A DNA stretch of 64,000 nucleotides from contig JAKEKT010000072.1 in NCBI GenBank assembly GCA_021495925.1, forward strand, positions 62,001 to 126,000, read 5' to 3'. Below the pieces are notes generated by a model. The model had not been told where the DNA came from and did no database searches. It worked only from the letters and a program-made list of their open reading frames with translations. Both the position numbers and the translations under genes were made by a program. Numbering within the stretch: position 1 is the stretch's first letter; every line of letters begins with the position of its first letter. The stretch comes from Diplodia intermedia. Lineage: Eukaryota > Ascomycota > Dothideomycetes > Botryosphaeriales > Botryosphaeriaceae. This document shows positions 19,841-30,319 of this stretch, piece after piece.

Positions 19841-21197
19841 TTTGGCGTGGTGTTGTTGGTCGAGCGGAAACGAGTGTGTGGGTTGTTGATCAACGAAACT
19901 GGTTCAGTTCTGTGCGAAGGAACGAAGGCTGGTGTCGACGAGTGGGTGGGAGTGCTGTCGCTTGGAAGGTATCCTGCGCATTTATGGCTCTACTCTCCCG
20001 TTTGGGCACGATGGTGGTCCCCTTCCGGGGTCCGGGAGGAACCCCCCGGGGAGCCTGACCCTCCCGCTTCCGCCTCCAATTTGCAGCCTAGTGCGCGATG
20101 AGCCTCATCTTCCCATGCCGTAGGTCTGCACATCTGTCAAATCATATCGTTTGAAACGAACCAACTCGTCAGCCAAGCAGAGACGGACACCGCAATGGGC
20201 TAGCTGTCCATCACTTTGCGTATGCGCTATTTATCCCCCCGCAATCTTAACAGCCCCTTCTAAGATGAAGTTTCCCTTTACAGTAGGCGGATCACAGTTA
20301 TCCCGTTGGTCATCCGTCACTTGGCTTTAGGCCGCTTATGTTGATGGTCCAATCTAGCGTACGTTATGACCAAGTCCACCACCAACCTATCCAATCAAAC
20401 AGGAAGAAATCTTGTTTGAAACGACGGTCACGACTTAACCAAGAACCGCGTGGCTAGCGCATAGGAGTAGAACAAATAAGAAGGGCGGCGAGCCACTAAG
20501 ACGTCATCTGAGATTATGATCGCCCGTCAAGGGGATAGCGTGAGCGCCGTTGCGAGCCCTGCGGTAGGGCTTAGTTGCACGTGCTTCCCATCCCCTGTCA
20601 CCGACTGCTTTTGATCCAGTCCGCTCATACCTGCAAACGTAGGGAGTCTTGTGACTGCAGCATTCATGGGTGTTGGTGTGAGGAGGGGTTGGCTCAAGCA
20701 CCGCACAGACTACGCTGATCAGCGGCTCCCACAAACCTTTCTTCAAAACACCACCTTCTATCCTATGAGACAGTATACGTCCCAACAAATAGCATATTTT
20801 GAATACAACGCTCAGGCTCAAAGGCTATGACCATGCAAGATTAAAGTTTCGAAACAAACTCTACCGTTATTTCGTGAATCGCTACAGGCGAGCCAAGCCT
20901 TAATCCTACCGCACAGCATCACACTTAAACCAGAACACTTCAAAATAAATTGCATTGCAACCACTCCGCAACACTTTCCGTACAGACCCCGCACTGAGCC
21001 AGCCATCAGATACAACGAGGGAACCCTTCTCGCATACACCTTCGCACCGCATCCCCTCACCACTGACCTCGCGTCAACGCCTGCAACCGAACCCCATCCC
21101 CCAACGTCCCCTGTCGCCCCGCCCCGCCACCCCAACATCCCCAGCCCTCCCTTCCTTCCATTCCCTCCCTTCCTCCACCCCCAACCCCTCCAACCTC
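19841..21197. other. Intergenic, no gene seen
   Basis: Contains the promoter of the acidic secreted protein; an AGAGCCATAAATGCGC stretch on the minus strand near 19975-19990 is TATA-like. The pyrimidine-rich part from about 21040 lies just downstream of the repeat-protein gene. Minus-strand frames at 20504-21201 have no supporting features. Confidence 0.45.
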
Positions 21198-21713
21198 TCA
21201 CGCCCCCAGCCCACCCGTCTCCTCAGGCAGCGGCGCCGAAGCGACACGCTTACTCAGACCCGGCTGCTGTCCACCAGTCGGCTCCGGCGGCGGCTCCGAA
21301 TCAACACGCTTACTGAGATCCGGCTGCTGTCCACCAGTCGGCTCCGGCGGCGGCGCCGACTCGCCACGCTTGCCCATGTCCGGCGGCATCGTCGTGTCTG
21401 GCTCTGCTGCGGCGGCGCGGGCGGTGACGTCCCGCTGTTGGTTGGCCGGCGGCATCGTCGTGTCTGGCTCTGCGGCGGCGGCGCGGGCGGTGACGTCCCG
21501 CTGTTGGTTGGCCGGCGGCATCGTCGTGTCTGGCTCTGCTGCGGCGGCGCGGGCTGTGACGAGGACGTCGCGGGCAGTGACGTCCGGTGGTGGTGGTGGT
21601 GGTGCGTGATGGCCTGGATGGCCAGCAGGTGCGGGGGCCGCCCAGGTGGTTGTTGTTATGGTGAGGGCGGCGATGACGAGGAGGAGGGAAAGGAAGGGTG
21701 ATGGACGATGCAT
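21198..21713 (-). CDS. Secreted tandem-repeat precursor with Kex2-type sites (KEP-like)
   Basis: The frame is open to 21938, but the start is placed at ATG 21713 because it opens a strong signal peptide (MHRPSPFLSLLLVIAALTIT, with cleavage near AAPAPA). The 171-residue product is almost all repeats. Three copies of a 22-residue unit starting DVTARAAAAEP occupy about residues 50-116, the first two ending QQR and the third GKR. Two 20-residue units ending in SKR (117-136 and 137-156) and a shorter final unit (157-171) follow. Lys-Arg pairs at 115-116, 135-136 and 155-156 separate the later units, as expected for Kex2 processing. Likely released peptides are GESAPPPEPTGGQQPDLS, VDSEPPPEPTGGQQPGLS and VASAPLPEETGGLGA. 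This architecture matches the fungal KEP class; no tailoring genes for a RiPP pathway are nearby. Confidence 0.75.
   Translation of the reverse strand: MHRPSPFLSLLLVIAALTITTTTWAAPAPAGHPGHHAPPPPPPDVTARDVLVTARAAAAEPDTTMPPANQQRDVTARAAAAEPDTTMPPANQQRDVTARAAAAEPDTTMPPDMGKRGESAPPPEPTGGQQPDLSKRVDSEPPPEPTGGQQPGLSKRVASAPLPEETGGLGA
21365..21580 (-). repeat. 66-bp tandem repeat inside the secreted precursor gene
   Basis: About three 66-bp units, nearly identical at DNA level between the first two (the block from GTGTCTGGCTCTGC to GGCGGCATCGTC on the plus strand recurs). The near-identity suggests recent expansion or gene conversion rather than old duplication. Confidence 0.85.
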
Positions 21714-21892
21714 TGTTGTTGTTGATGTTGTTGCTCGTCGACGGTGTTGAGAGGTCTGATGACTGAGTAGCTGGATGCGTGGTGATAAAGCAAAGGTGAT
21801 GAGGGAGTGCAAGTCGAGATCGTGGAAAGGTGTAGAGGCGACGCTCCGGTAGATGGACTTTTCAAAGCGAATGATTGCTTTCAAGCGTTTCC

Positions 21893-21900
21893 TATATATA
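21893..21900 (-). promoter_or_regulatory. Candidate TATA box of the secreted repeat gene
   Basis: TATATATA core read on the minus strand about 180 bp upstream of ATG 21713. A strong TATA box fits a regulated, highly expressed secreted protein. Confidence 0.5.
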
Positions 21901-22802
21901 CCAGCCGGTCCACAAGCTCGAGCCTCCACCACGATCACTGAGAGTCGGCATTAGACTTTCCATATCATCAACACCAGAGATCTAGCCTCTACATGGCCAG
22001 CACCGCAGCCTCCACGCTGTTGTTATAAGCTCGACCAAGCATAGCTTCCTTCGATTTGAGTTCAGCTCCCTGCCAGTCAATTTCGGCGTCGTTGTTTCGA
22101 GCCGTCTGGAAAAGTATATCGCGAGTTTGGAGGTCCGTGCTACCTACAGCAACAAGGCATGCGGTTACCGTTTACCTCCGCAACAAGCACCGTATGATAG
22201 CCTGCAAAGTCTTATCCCCATCTACCTGAGCTCCGTACGTAACCGTGCGTGCCACTGCATGGGTGGGTCGCAGCGAGAGAAAAGGATAATTTGCGATGCA
22301 GGTTGTTGATGTGATAGTAACCTTTTTTTCGGATCTTCAGTCAACTGATCGTTTCATAAGCTAGCCTCCAGGATATGCTTACAATTGAGGTATTGAGAGT
22401 AGTCATATGCGTTTTGTTGCGCAGAGGCGCCAAGCTCGTATGGCACTTCTTTTTCTCTCGAGGTCCGAGAGAACTGAGACGACGGGGCTTCATCACAACC
22501 TTGGATGGCGCATGAGGGACCTCCATATGAACAACGTGACTTGAGAACCGAGCGTAAAGCCATTTTCGCTATGAACTGGCGTGCAATGCTGCTCCACACG
22601 CGTATACTGCGCGGGGTAGTGGCGCCTGCATCTGCACTGCAATCATTCGGTAAGGCAGGCGAATGATAATGAAAGAATGATTGGTCAGGTCCGCACGACT
22701 CATATGAAAGGAAATGGAAAAGACCTGGGATATCTGTAACACAAAGGAGAGATGAGCCTTATCTTGACCCTCGCAGCATCCTGCGGTTTCCATAAGAGCC
22801 AA
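21901..22802. other. Intergenic
   Basis: Distal promoter of the repeat gene and 3' flank of the methyltransferase gene. Short frames at 22341-22802 on the minus strand lack any support. Confidence 0.5.
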
Positions 22803-24260
22803 TCACGCTTCCTCCCACTTCTCCCCACCCGACTGCGTCCTCCACCTCTCTGCACCATCTTCCGGTAGCTTTTCCCAAGCCGGCTTTTCGTCCAGGAAAA
22901 TATGCCTCAATATCTTGAAGTCCGGCGCTAGTCCCTCATCCACCGTGCTCAAAAAGAGCCAGTACTCCTTCTCCAACGGCCCGTCCGCAACGGTCCTGTA
23001 CCGCATCCACACTGGGGTCCCGCACTTCTCGCAAAACGCCCTGACAGCAGTGCGGGAGAATTTGACCAGCCGCAGCACCCTCTCCGAATCCTCCAGCCAC
23101 GTGACGTCCTTTTCGTCGAAGCAAATACACGCCATGGCGCCCGTGCTACCGAGCTTTTGGCAAGTCCGGCAGTGGCACATGCTCGATTCCTTCGGGTCAC
23201 GGCTGGCCACTGTGTAGCTCACGTCGCCACAGCGGCAGGATCCGGCGATAGGCGGCTTGCGTGCAAGCGTAAGCCACACGCCGTCGACCTCCTTGACGCC
23301 GTGCGGGACGTCGGATCTGTCGGCTTCTAACAGCCACTCCTCGCAGAACGCAAGGCGCGCCTCCTCCCACTTGGGTCCACGGTTGCGGCCGAAGCCCTTG
23401 CCGGCCTCGCTGCTGATCATGTTGGAGAATTGCTGCTCCATCTCCTTGGTGTCGGAGGGTAGGTAGCGCTCCTTGTAGCCGACCTGGTTGATGAACGTGT
23501 TTTTGACTATCTCCATCCCCGCGGTGGCCTTCAGCAGGTCGGGCAGAGAGTGTTCATCTAGAACCCAGGTACGGTGGTACGGCACCGATACGCTCATGCG
23601 GCGGCCGACACGCTCGAGCACGAGGCCGGCGAGTTGGTTCTGAGGATGCGGTACGTCAATGGCCAGAATGCCGCCGGGTTTGAGGTACGGGACCCAGCCT
23701 TGGATTGCTATCTCCGGGTCGGGCAGCAGGACGAGGGCCGAGGCCATAGTGATGAAATCATACGTGCCCTTCTCCTTCTCCACTTCCTCCAACGAGTCCA
23801 GCTCGGTGACGCTGTGCTCGAACAGACGCACGTGCTTCCAGCGCTCGGGCTGGTCCTCTGTTGGTTTTTCGTCATCATCGTCGTCGACGGCAAGCAGTAG
23901 GTCTTCCTCTTTGTTGCTGGGGCGGACGGGGGCCGCGCCGCTCTTCAGCTTCTGGCGCGCCACTGCTAGCATGCCGTCGCTAATGTCAACTCCGGTCACG
24001 GAACCGGTCGGCCCCACGCGCTCAGCGGCGAGAAAGGTCAGGAGGCCGGTCCCGCAGGCCAGGTCGAGCACCTTGGCTCCGGCGAAGAGTGGCAGCTGGT
24101 CGACGAAGTCGCGCGCGAACGCCGGGTGCCAGGAATCGTCGTAGTTCGCCGCACGCGCGTCGTACAGGCGCTTTGCGGCCGACGTCTGCGATTCCACGGC
24201 CAGCGTGCCCTCCATGATGGCCGCGACGCGTTGTCGCGCTACGTCTGGCGCGCAATTCAT
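22803..24260 (-). CDS. Fusion of SAM methyltransferase and GFA (glutathione-dependent formaldehyde-activating-like) domain
   Basis: A single exon of 485 residues from ATG at 24260. Residues 30-265 are a class I SAM-dependent methyltransferase: motif I is VLDLACGTGLLTFLA (64-78), the acidic residue after strand 2 is in VTGVDISDGML (88-98), and the later motif is YLKPGGILAIDVPHP. An acidic insert (EEDLLLAVDDDDDE) sits between core strands near 118-131. Residues 339-475 are a GFA/CENP-V zinc domain: GSCRCGDVSYTV, CHCRTCQKLGS and FCEKCGTPVWM, giving Cys 342, 344, 362, 364, 367, 410 and 413, the full set for two zinc sites. The linker includes a conserved-looking helix (WEEARLAFCEEWLLE). The fusion suggests a methyl-transfer product or C1/thiol adduct handled by the GFA domain; the substrate is unknown. 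Confidence 0.88.
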   Translation of the reverse strand: MNCAPDVARQRVAAIMEGTLAVESQTSAAKRLYDARAANYDDSWHPAFARDFVDQLPLFAGAKVLDLACGTGLLTFLAAERVGPTGSVTGVDISDGMLAVARQKLKSGAAPVRPSNKEEDLLLAVDDDDDEKPTEDQPERWKHVRLFEHSVTELDSLEEVEKEKGTYDFITMASALVLLPDPEIAIQGWVPYLKPGGILAIDVPHPQNQLAGLVLERVGRRMSVSVPYHRTWVLDEHSLPDLLKATAGMEIVKNTFINQVGYKERYLPSDTKEMEQQFSNMISSEAGKGFGRNRGPKWEEARLAFCEEWLLEADRSDVPHGVKEVDGVWLTLARKPPIAGSCRCGDVSYTVASRDPKESSMCHCRTCQKLGSTGAMACICFDEKDVTWLEDSERVLRLVKFSRTAVRAFCEKCGTPVWMRYRTVADGPLEKEYWLFLSTVDEGLAPDFKILRHIFLDEKPAWEKLPEDGAERWRTQSGGEKWEEA

Positions 24261-25643
24261 CTCTTGTGACTCTTCCGTTTGCAGCCGAAGCGGCTAATGA
24301 CAACGTGGTCGCTAGCACTAGGCAGCAACGAGACGGCAAAGTGGTGGCTCCCGCAGCACGGAAGCTGCGACTGAAGGATTGAAGGAGCGATGAATTCTGC
24401 GAAGAAACCAAGGGAAAACGGACGATGGAAAGCGAAGACGCCGGGAACACGAGATGAGAGAGCTGAGCTGAGAATAGTGCGTCATAGGGCGGATAGGCGC
24501 AGCGTTTTGATAACGCCGCACGAGTGCGCTTTGTCAGTATTGCAGAGTCATGATTGGATGGTTCCAGAGCACACATGAGACGAGACGACTAGGGTGTAAG
24601 ATTGGCAGGAGACTAGATGGTGGGCGGCGGAGATGGGGTTGGAGCATTTCTGATGAGAGTTAGAAGGGTCTGGCCGGGGCGGCAACGATATGCGAAACGC
24701 GCAGCCGCGGCAGATGCACACACGTCGATCAGCGCCGCGGAACGCGCCCTCACTCTGGGCCGCCGTCAAGCGCCAGACGCGCCGGATGCATGCGGCTGCG
24801 GGATATTCGTTGGGTTCAGCAGCGACTACTGCAGGCGCGGTGGTTGAGGATCGAGGACTGCTGCATGCCGGCTCCAACGTCCGCTGCAGTCGTCGTGGAC
24901 GGCGCTGGTTGCATGGCCCAGTTCGGCGGGGCCCAAAGCGAGTGGAGGACGCTTCTGCACCATCAGCCACGGCGAGAAAAGCTGGCACGGCGCTTTTTTG
25001 AACGGCGGCGGGCGGACGGCTGCAGACTCTGCCTCCGGGATGAAGCTGGCGCTGGAGGTTGCTGTGAGGTCACGGCGAGCACTGGAGAGAGGCAGAGAAG
25101 AGCGCGCAGCGACGGGGCAGCCATTAGCAGCTGTGTACCTGCGTAAGTGGGCACCGCAGGCAGGGATGGTGCTCGCAACGTGGTGGCGCAGATGACGTTG
25201 ATGGGTGTACCTGTTTCACAGATGTGGCAGTGGCAGCGACCTAGCTGCGCGTCAGCTCCCAGCCACCACCGGCCACCGGCCGCGAGACGGCAGTAAAACG
25301 ACAACCAGCCCCGCGCGCGCCAGACGCTCAAACCGTACTCACTCTCGCGCTCTCGTCTCTCACCGCCGCCGCTCGTGACCCACCGGATCTTGAGCATCAC
25401 CGGTCGTGCAGCGCATCGTCGCGTGGGCGCATTAACCTCCACCCTATCGCTATCGCGGCCCGTTTGCAGCTATCCGCAGGGCTGAGGCCCCCGACCTCAA
25501 ACACCGGCCCGCCACAGCTTGGAGCTCAGCCCAGGGTCCGCCTTCCGTTCCTGTTCCGCAGCGTCCGATCCCGCCAGCGCCGCCACCCCGCATTCTTGGA
25601 AACGCGTCGCGGCGAGCGGTTGCCGGACACGGCTATTTGAATA
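24261..25643. other. Divergent intergenic region, GC-rich
   Basis: Promoters for the methyltransferase-GFA gene (minus) and the coiled-coil gene (plus). A pyrimidine-rich stretch precedes 25644, typical of fungal promoters and 5' leaders. Several overlapping frames in 24548-25442 are GC-driven and not supported. Confidence 0.5.
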
Positions 25644-27263
25644 ATGCTGCAAAGCCCGGCGGCTGCCGCAAGCTCACAAGCCACCCTCTGCTCGCTGCGA
25701 GCCCCCGCGCACGTCCCGCCGAGCCACTCTCCGCGCTCCCCTTCTCGCCCGCACCGGAGCAGCCAAAGCGACCCCTTCTGCCATGTTAGCCTGCACACGC
25801 CCGAACAAGCTCTGTTGACCCGTCAAGACACAAGCTACGACCCGGCCGCCTTCTCGTTGCAAGACGACTACTGCCACCCCGCCCACCGCGCTCGCCAGAG
25901 CCCCAAGGCTCTCTCCACCGCATTCATCGACGGCTGCAGACCGCTAGTTGATCGCGCAACCTCTTCGCTGTCCGCCTTCCAAAACCAGTCCCGCGGCTCT
26001 GTCCCCTCGCCAACAAAGTCGAGAGCCTCTTTCATCCCTTCCCGCCGCGGTCCCAACTCTCCTGCCGACGAACAAAGACACCCCCGTGTCTCTGCTTTAG
26101 GAGACTGGTTCAACGGCTCCTCCGCCCCGTTCAACCTCAACAGGCACCCCGACGAGAAAGACGACAGCGAGTCAGACATCGGCTCCGACTCCGATCTCGA
26201 CTCCGACGACGAAACCATGGACTCGTCCAACAAGCGCGCCACACAGGGCTCGCTCAAGTCCGTGAAGTCTGTCAAGCGCGCTAGCACCCAGAGCTTCGCC
26301 AACAACAGCAACAACAACAACAACAATAACAACAACAACCCACAGGCCCCCCAAGGCACCTCCATATTCGCCTCATGGTTCTCCCGCAAGTCTGATGGCC
26401 CCAAGCGCAACATGCCGCAGGATCCGTTGTCCGTGATGGACATCGAGAGCGCCCTCTTCCCCAACGGCCCTGCCGACCCGCAGGACCCGGCCTCTTTCCA
26501 TGCGCTCCACAAGGCCAGTGTCACCCTGCTGCAGCAGTTCCAGTCTTCCTACAAGGCAATGCAGCTGTGCATGCAAGATACCAGGCTGGAGGAGGACGGC
26601 CTGATTGAGGAGAAGAAGCAGGCCGAGGTGCATGCCCAGCATCTGCAGATGCAGCTGGACAACCTCAAGGCCGAGTCCGAACAGCGCGAAAAGGAAACGA
26701 AGGTCCTGCGCGAGGCTCTCGAAAGGGAGTGCCAGCTACGCGCCGACGAGGAGGAGAGCCGCATGGCCTCGCTCCGCGCCATGAAGGGCACCAGCTGCAA
26801 GTGTAACCGTAAGAGCACCGCGTCCAGCACAATCTCCAGCGAACCGAGCGGCGTCCTGAGCGATCGCGACTCAGGCTTCGAGTCAGAGGGAGAGACCATT
26901 ACCGACGAGCTTGCGTTCCGCAGCCGGCCCAACAGCCTGGGCAGCGAGTCCGAAATCCCCGAGCTCGCCAGCACTCCGAGCACCGCGCCCACGTCCGCCC
27001 CTAGTCCGGTCGAGCCTTCGAAGCCCACGCTCTTCAAGCGCAAGAGCACTTTCGACGCCGCTCTGCAGAAGAAGCGCAACTCCAAGAACGGCAGCGTCAT
27101 GCCCATCATCCTCACCGGAGCCGGCAAGCTGAACGACAGCAACAACAACATGGACGTCTGGCGCGAGAACAGGGAGCTCAGAGAAAGAGTCGAGAACCTC
27201 GAGCGCACCGTGGACGAGACCTTGGGCATCGTCGGCGGCCTCGAGTCCGGCATTATCTTCTAA
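25644..27263 (+). CDS. Conserved-looking fungal coiled-coil protein, function unknown
   Basis: 539 residues in one exon. The first 165 residues are Ser/Pro/Arg-rich. An acidic Asp/Ser segment (about 168-195) is followed by an Asn homopolymer (about 219-232, from AAC repeats at 26299-26337). A more conserved-looking block follows (IFASWFSRKSDGPKRNMPQDPLSVMDIE) and then a coiled coil at about 300-380 (EEKKQAEVHAQHLQMQLDNL, EKETKVLREALERECQLR). A second short coiled coil closes the protein (ENRELRERVENLERTVDETL). The basic patch KPTLFKRKSTFDAALQKKR is a possible nuclear or phosphorylation region. It lacks the GYI motif of the local coiled-coil family, so it is regarded as unrelated. No enzyme motif was seen. 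Confidence 0.75.
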   Translation: MLQSPAAAASSQATLCSLRAPAHVPPSHSPRSPSRPHRSSQSDPFCHVSLHTPEQALLTRQDTSYDPAAFSLQDDYCHPAHRARQSPKALSTAFIDGCRPLVDRATSSLSAFQNQSRGSVPSPTKSRASFIPSRRGPNSPADEQRHPRVSALGDWFNGSSAPFNLNRHPDEKDDSESDIGSDSDLDSDDETMDSSNKRATQGSLKSVKSVKRASTQSFANNSNNNNNNNNNNPQAPQGTSIFASWFSRKSDGPKRNMPQDPLSVMDIESALFPNGPADPQDPASFHALHKASVTLLQQFQSSYKAMQLCMQDTRLEEDGLIEEKKQAEVHAQHLQMQLDNLKAESEQREKETKVLREALERECQLRADEEESRMASLRAMKGTSCKCNRKSTASSTISSEPSGVLSDRDSGFESEGETITDELAFRSRPNSLGSESEIPELASTPSTAPTSAPSPVEPSKPTLFKRKSTFDAALQKKRNSKNGSVMPIILTGAGKLNDSNNNMDVWRENRELRERVENLERTVDETLGIVGGLESGIIF

Positions 27264-30200
27264 AATCCCCCCCTCACTCCATAATCACATGACACGCTTG
27301 TACGCGGACGATTGTGGCGTTGCTGGTACGATTGGAAAAGAGACTTTTGGATGATACCCTTGTCGCACTCAAGACAAGCACGTTGGATTTGGAGGAACAG
27401 CAGCACGCAAAGAGAGGGATGCGCAAGCAAAGTCGTTGGATGAAACATTTCGTTACGACCCTTACCTTTATTATGGGAGTTGGCGTTTTTTGAACTGAGA
27501 TCCCCTCCGCATATAGACCAAGGGTTGGCTGGGGGTCGATTGGTTGTCTCTTTTTCTCTATCACCCCGCACCACCATCACAATTCATCTCTTCATCAGAA
27601 CAGATTGTATACCTCTTTATATACCACCCAGCCTTTAGTTACCCAAACCAACCAAGACCTTACTACCCACCAAAAAATCCTTTCCCAAGACACCAGACAA
27701 CCATCACCTGCACCTTTTACCCTTTTCTCTTCATCTTCTCGGGGCTTCTAAGCCTCTATTTCATATTCGATTCCCCCATGCTACTCATGCATGATCCTGC
27801 CGGGCTTTTGCTACGACAAACGCGACGGATTCCATTAACATTCTCTGTAGATAGTTGTTTCGTTCACGGACGTCACAAGATTCCTGTGTGGATTTTGCCA
27901 AATGAAAGAAAAAAAGAAGTTTTGCCTCTTTGTTGTTTCCTTAAGGCTCTTCCCCCAAACCACACGCACTCATGGCATTCTTCACGCTGTATTCTTTAAT
28001 CTCTAATTGACTTTTTTTCTTCTATCTCTATACGGAATCGACCAGGAATAGGGCGCTGGGAATAAGGAAGAGACGGAAAATCAATGACACGGGCACGCGG
28101 ACAAGGTAAAATTACATGAACAACGATGAGATATCCAGCACGCCAGCGGGGGGTCCTGTAGGTAGCGCAACAAAATTCAATTCTCCTTTTTTTCCTCACA
28201 ACCGATGCTCTGCAAATCTTCGAGGCTTCGCAATAGTGTGAGCGAGAGTACGAGGAGAAGGAAACGCCATTCCAATCTCGTAGGTGGCGATATTAAGGGA
28301 TGCGCGGCCAGCCTTTCTCGTTTCGAGTGTAACCCCCCCGCCCACCTCTCTTTTTCAGGCATCCCACGAGCGACCTTTCCATGCTACCTCGCGGAACATC
28401 CACGGTCGCAAGTAAAGCGCGTCATCGCAGCCCAAGAATGAAGGCAGGTTGAACAATACATTTATTGGAGGAAAGACTGACGGCTGAGACATGTTGTGCC
28501 CCGCCTTCCCGCCCGCATTCCTTTCCCAGTGCAGCTGCTGCCCTGCGCCTTGTCTTACGCCACACACGTTCCTGCGTGGTTGTCCATTCCTCTTCTGCGA
28601 GGCACGGAATGCACGTGCGCGAGGTATGGAGGGGGCGTGCTACCAGCCACGTGGATGAAGAAAGACGAGAAATAAGAGCGGTCGAGAACGTGATAGATGA
28701 TCACTCGTTGCTATTATATATGCGATTGCTATATCACTCCTTGCCGTAATTGCCAGTTACGAGAGAGCTGTTCGCTTTCAACTTTCAGGAGGAGTGAAAA
28801 AAGGAACTGGGGAAAACTGGACATTTCTGGGACTTATGGACCTGCGGTCTACAAGAAAGCGGCACGATCGTTTACAAATACAGAGACCAAAGCGGATCTA
28901 CACCGTATATGAATCCAGAGTCTCCAAGGAAGGTATCAAAGCAAGCACCGCAGCATTTTCGGCCAGGTTTCTTTAATCTCTCCCACTCTCCTATTCGTGT
29001 CCAATACTCCAGCAACTTCGTTCTGAGATTCCATTTCCACTCATCTCTCTTGTCCAGCCAAGGCCGTTGGTATGCTTACCCCTTGCAGCCTCGCGGCTTG
29101 GTGCATGCATTACATCGCCCAACTCCCGGGAGGCCGCATATCCTCCGTTCGAACTTGCCCTCCCATTTTGTCCCCTTCCGAGCGGCGTGCCTGCCATGTT
29201 CCACCGCCGAGCGGGGGAAGTGGCTTGGCCCGCGCGGTCATGGACATGGGATTTCTCCAACAGAGAACACAACGGCGGATCGTCAGGATCTCAGAATGAG
29301 AGAAGCCGCGTGTCTTTGCGGCAGGTGATGCCAGCTGAATTTTTCGTTACCGTCTGCCCTGCCTCAGCATCCGGTCTCTCTTTTTTCTGCGGGGACGAGC
29401 GGAGGGGTGAGAACTGATCACCTCCGACCCACGGAAAAAGGCATCTCGCCGCATTATTGTCGCCACGGACGCGAGAGCTCTGATCCATGCAACAATAGCA
29501 CAGATCTCGTCACTCAATCTCTCAGCGTTACATCGAGCCACACACGCTCTCCAAACACGTGAACCCGTCGATCAACGCCCGGGGTTTGTGCGACCCGACC
29601 ACGCAGAGTCCCGATGCCGCCATCCGCAGAGCAGGCAAAAGGTCGGGAGACGCTGCAGAGGGATCGTTCTGTCGTGTCTCGCAAGACGGCGCTCGTGATT
29701 GGCTGAGCAAAAGCGGTGGTCACGGCGGTGGGACTCGAGCGCAGCCAATTCATTTGATGGAAGTGGTTACGGGTGACACGTCACTAAGCCCCTATTATGA
29801 CGAAGCATGTTCAAGCACAGGCTGACGGGCTTTGTTGGGCGGCATGGGAGATTGGCATATAGTCCAGGTCCAAGCAGGGACGGGACAGTTTTTCGCGAGA
29901 GAGATGTAACGTTGGGAATATTCTTGCCACTGTGACTGGTCTCGTGGGCAAAAGGCATATATCACAAGGCTAATATGACGCGACGGAGCTCAAGCAGGAA
30001 TGTGAAAGGATCTCGCGTTCAATAAGTAAGCGTAGCTGCCCACCGGGCATGCCATGCCCCATTTGCTTCGCACATATCTGAGTACATCAACATCGGAGTA
30101 TTCCTAACGCCATGATCCGCCATCTATGCCCATGATGCGTGCAGAAAAAGGGTTCGGGTCAAAATACCCTCCCAAAAGGAAAAGAATCCAAACGCCAGCC

Positions 30201-30319
30201 CCATGCCATGGAAGGAAAGAAAAGGGACGACATCATGCCATGCAGGGACTGGCACCCCCAGTCCCATATCAATCCCGTATCATACGCCGGTAGAGTCAAG
30301 GAAAAGGATATCAACATAT
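27264..30319. other. Long intergenic region, no gene supported
   Basis: About 3 kb with AT- and CT-rich leader-like stretches (27540-28020) and mixed composition elsewhere. Many frames of 60-150 codons are present on both strands, but none has a signal peptide, domain or splice partner that convinces. Part is the 3' UTR of the coiled-coil gene at 25644 and of the minus-strand gene ending at 30320. Confidence 0.45.

Noticed and set aside
20955..21701. Plus-strand Arg-rich frame containing the 66-bp repeats
   Set aside because: The opposite strand has a signal peptide, dibasic sites and a TATA box; this one has none.
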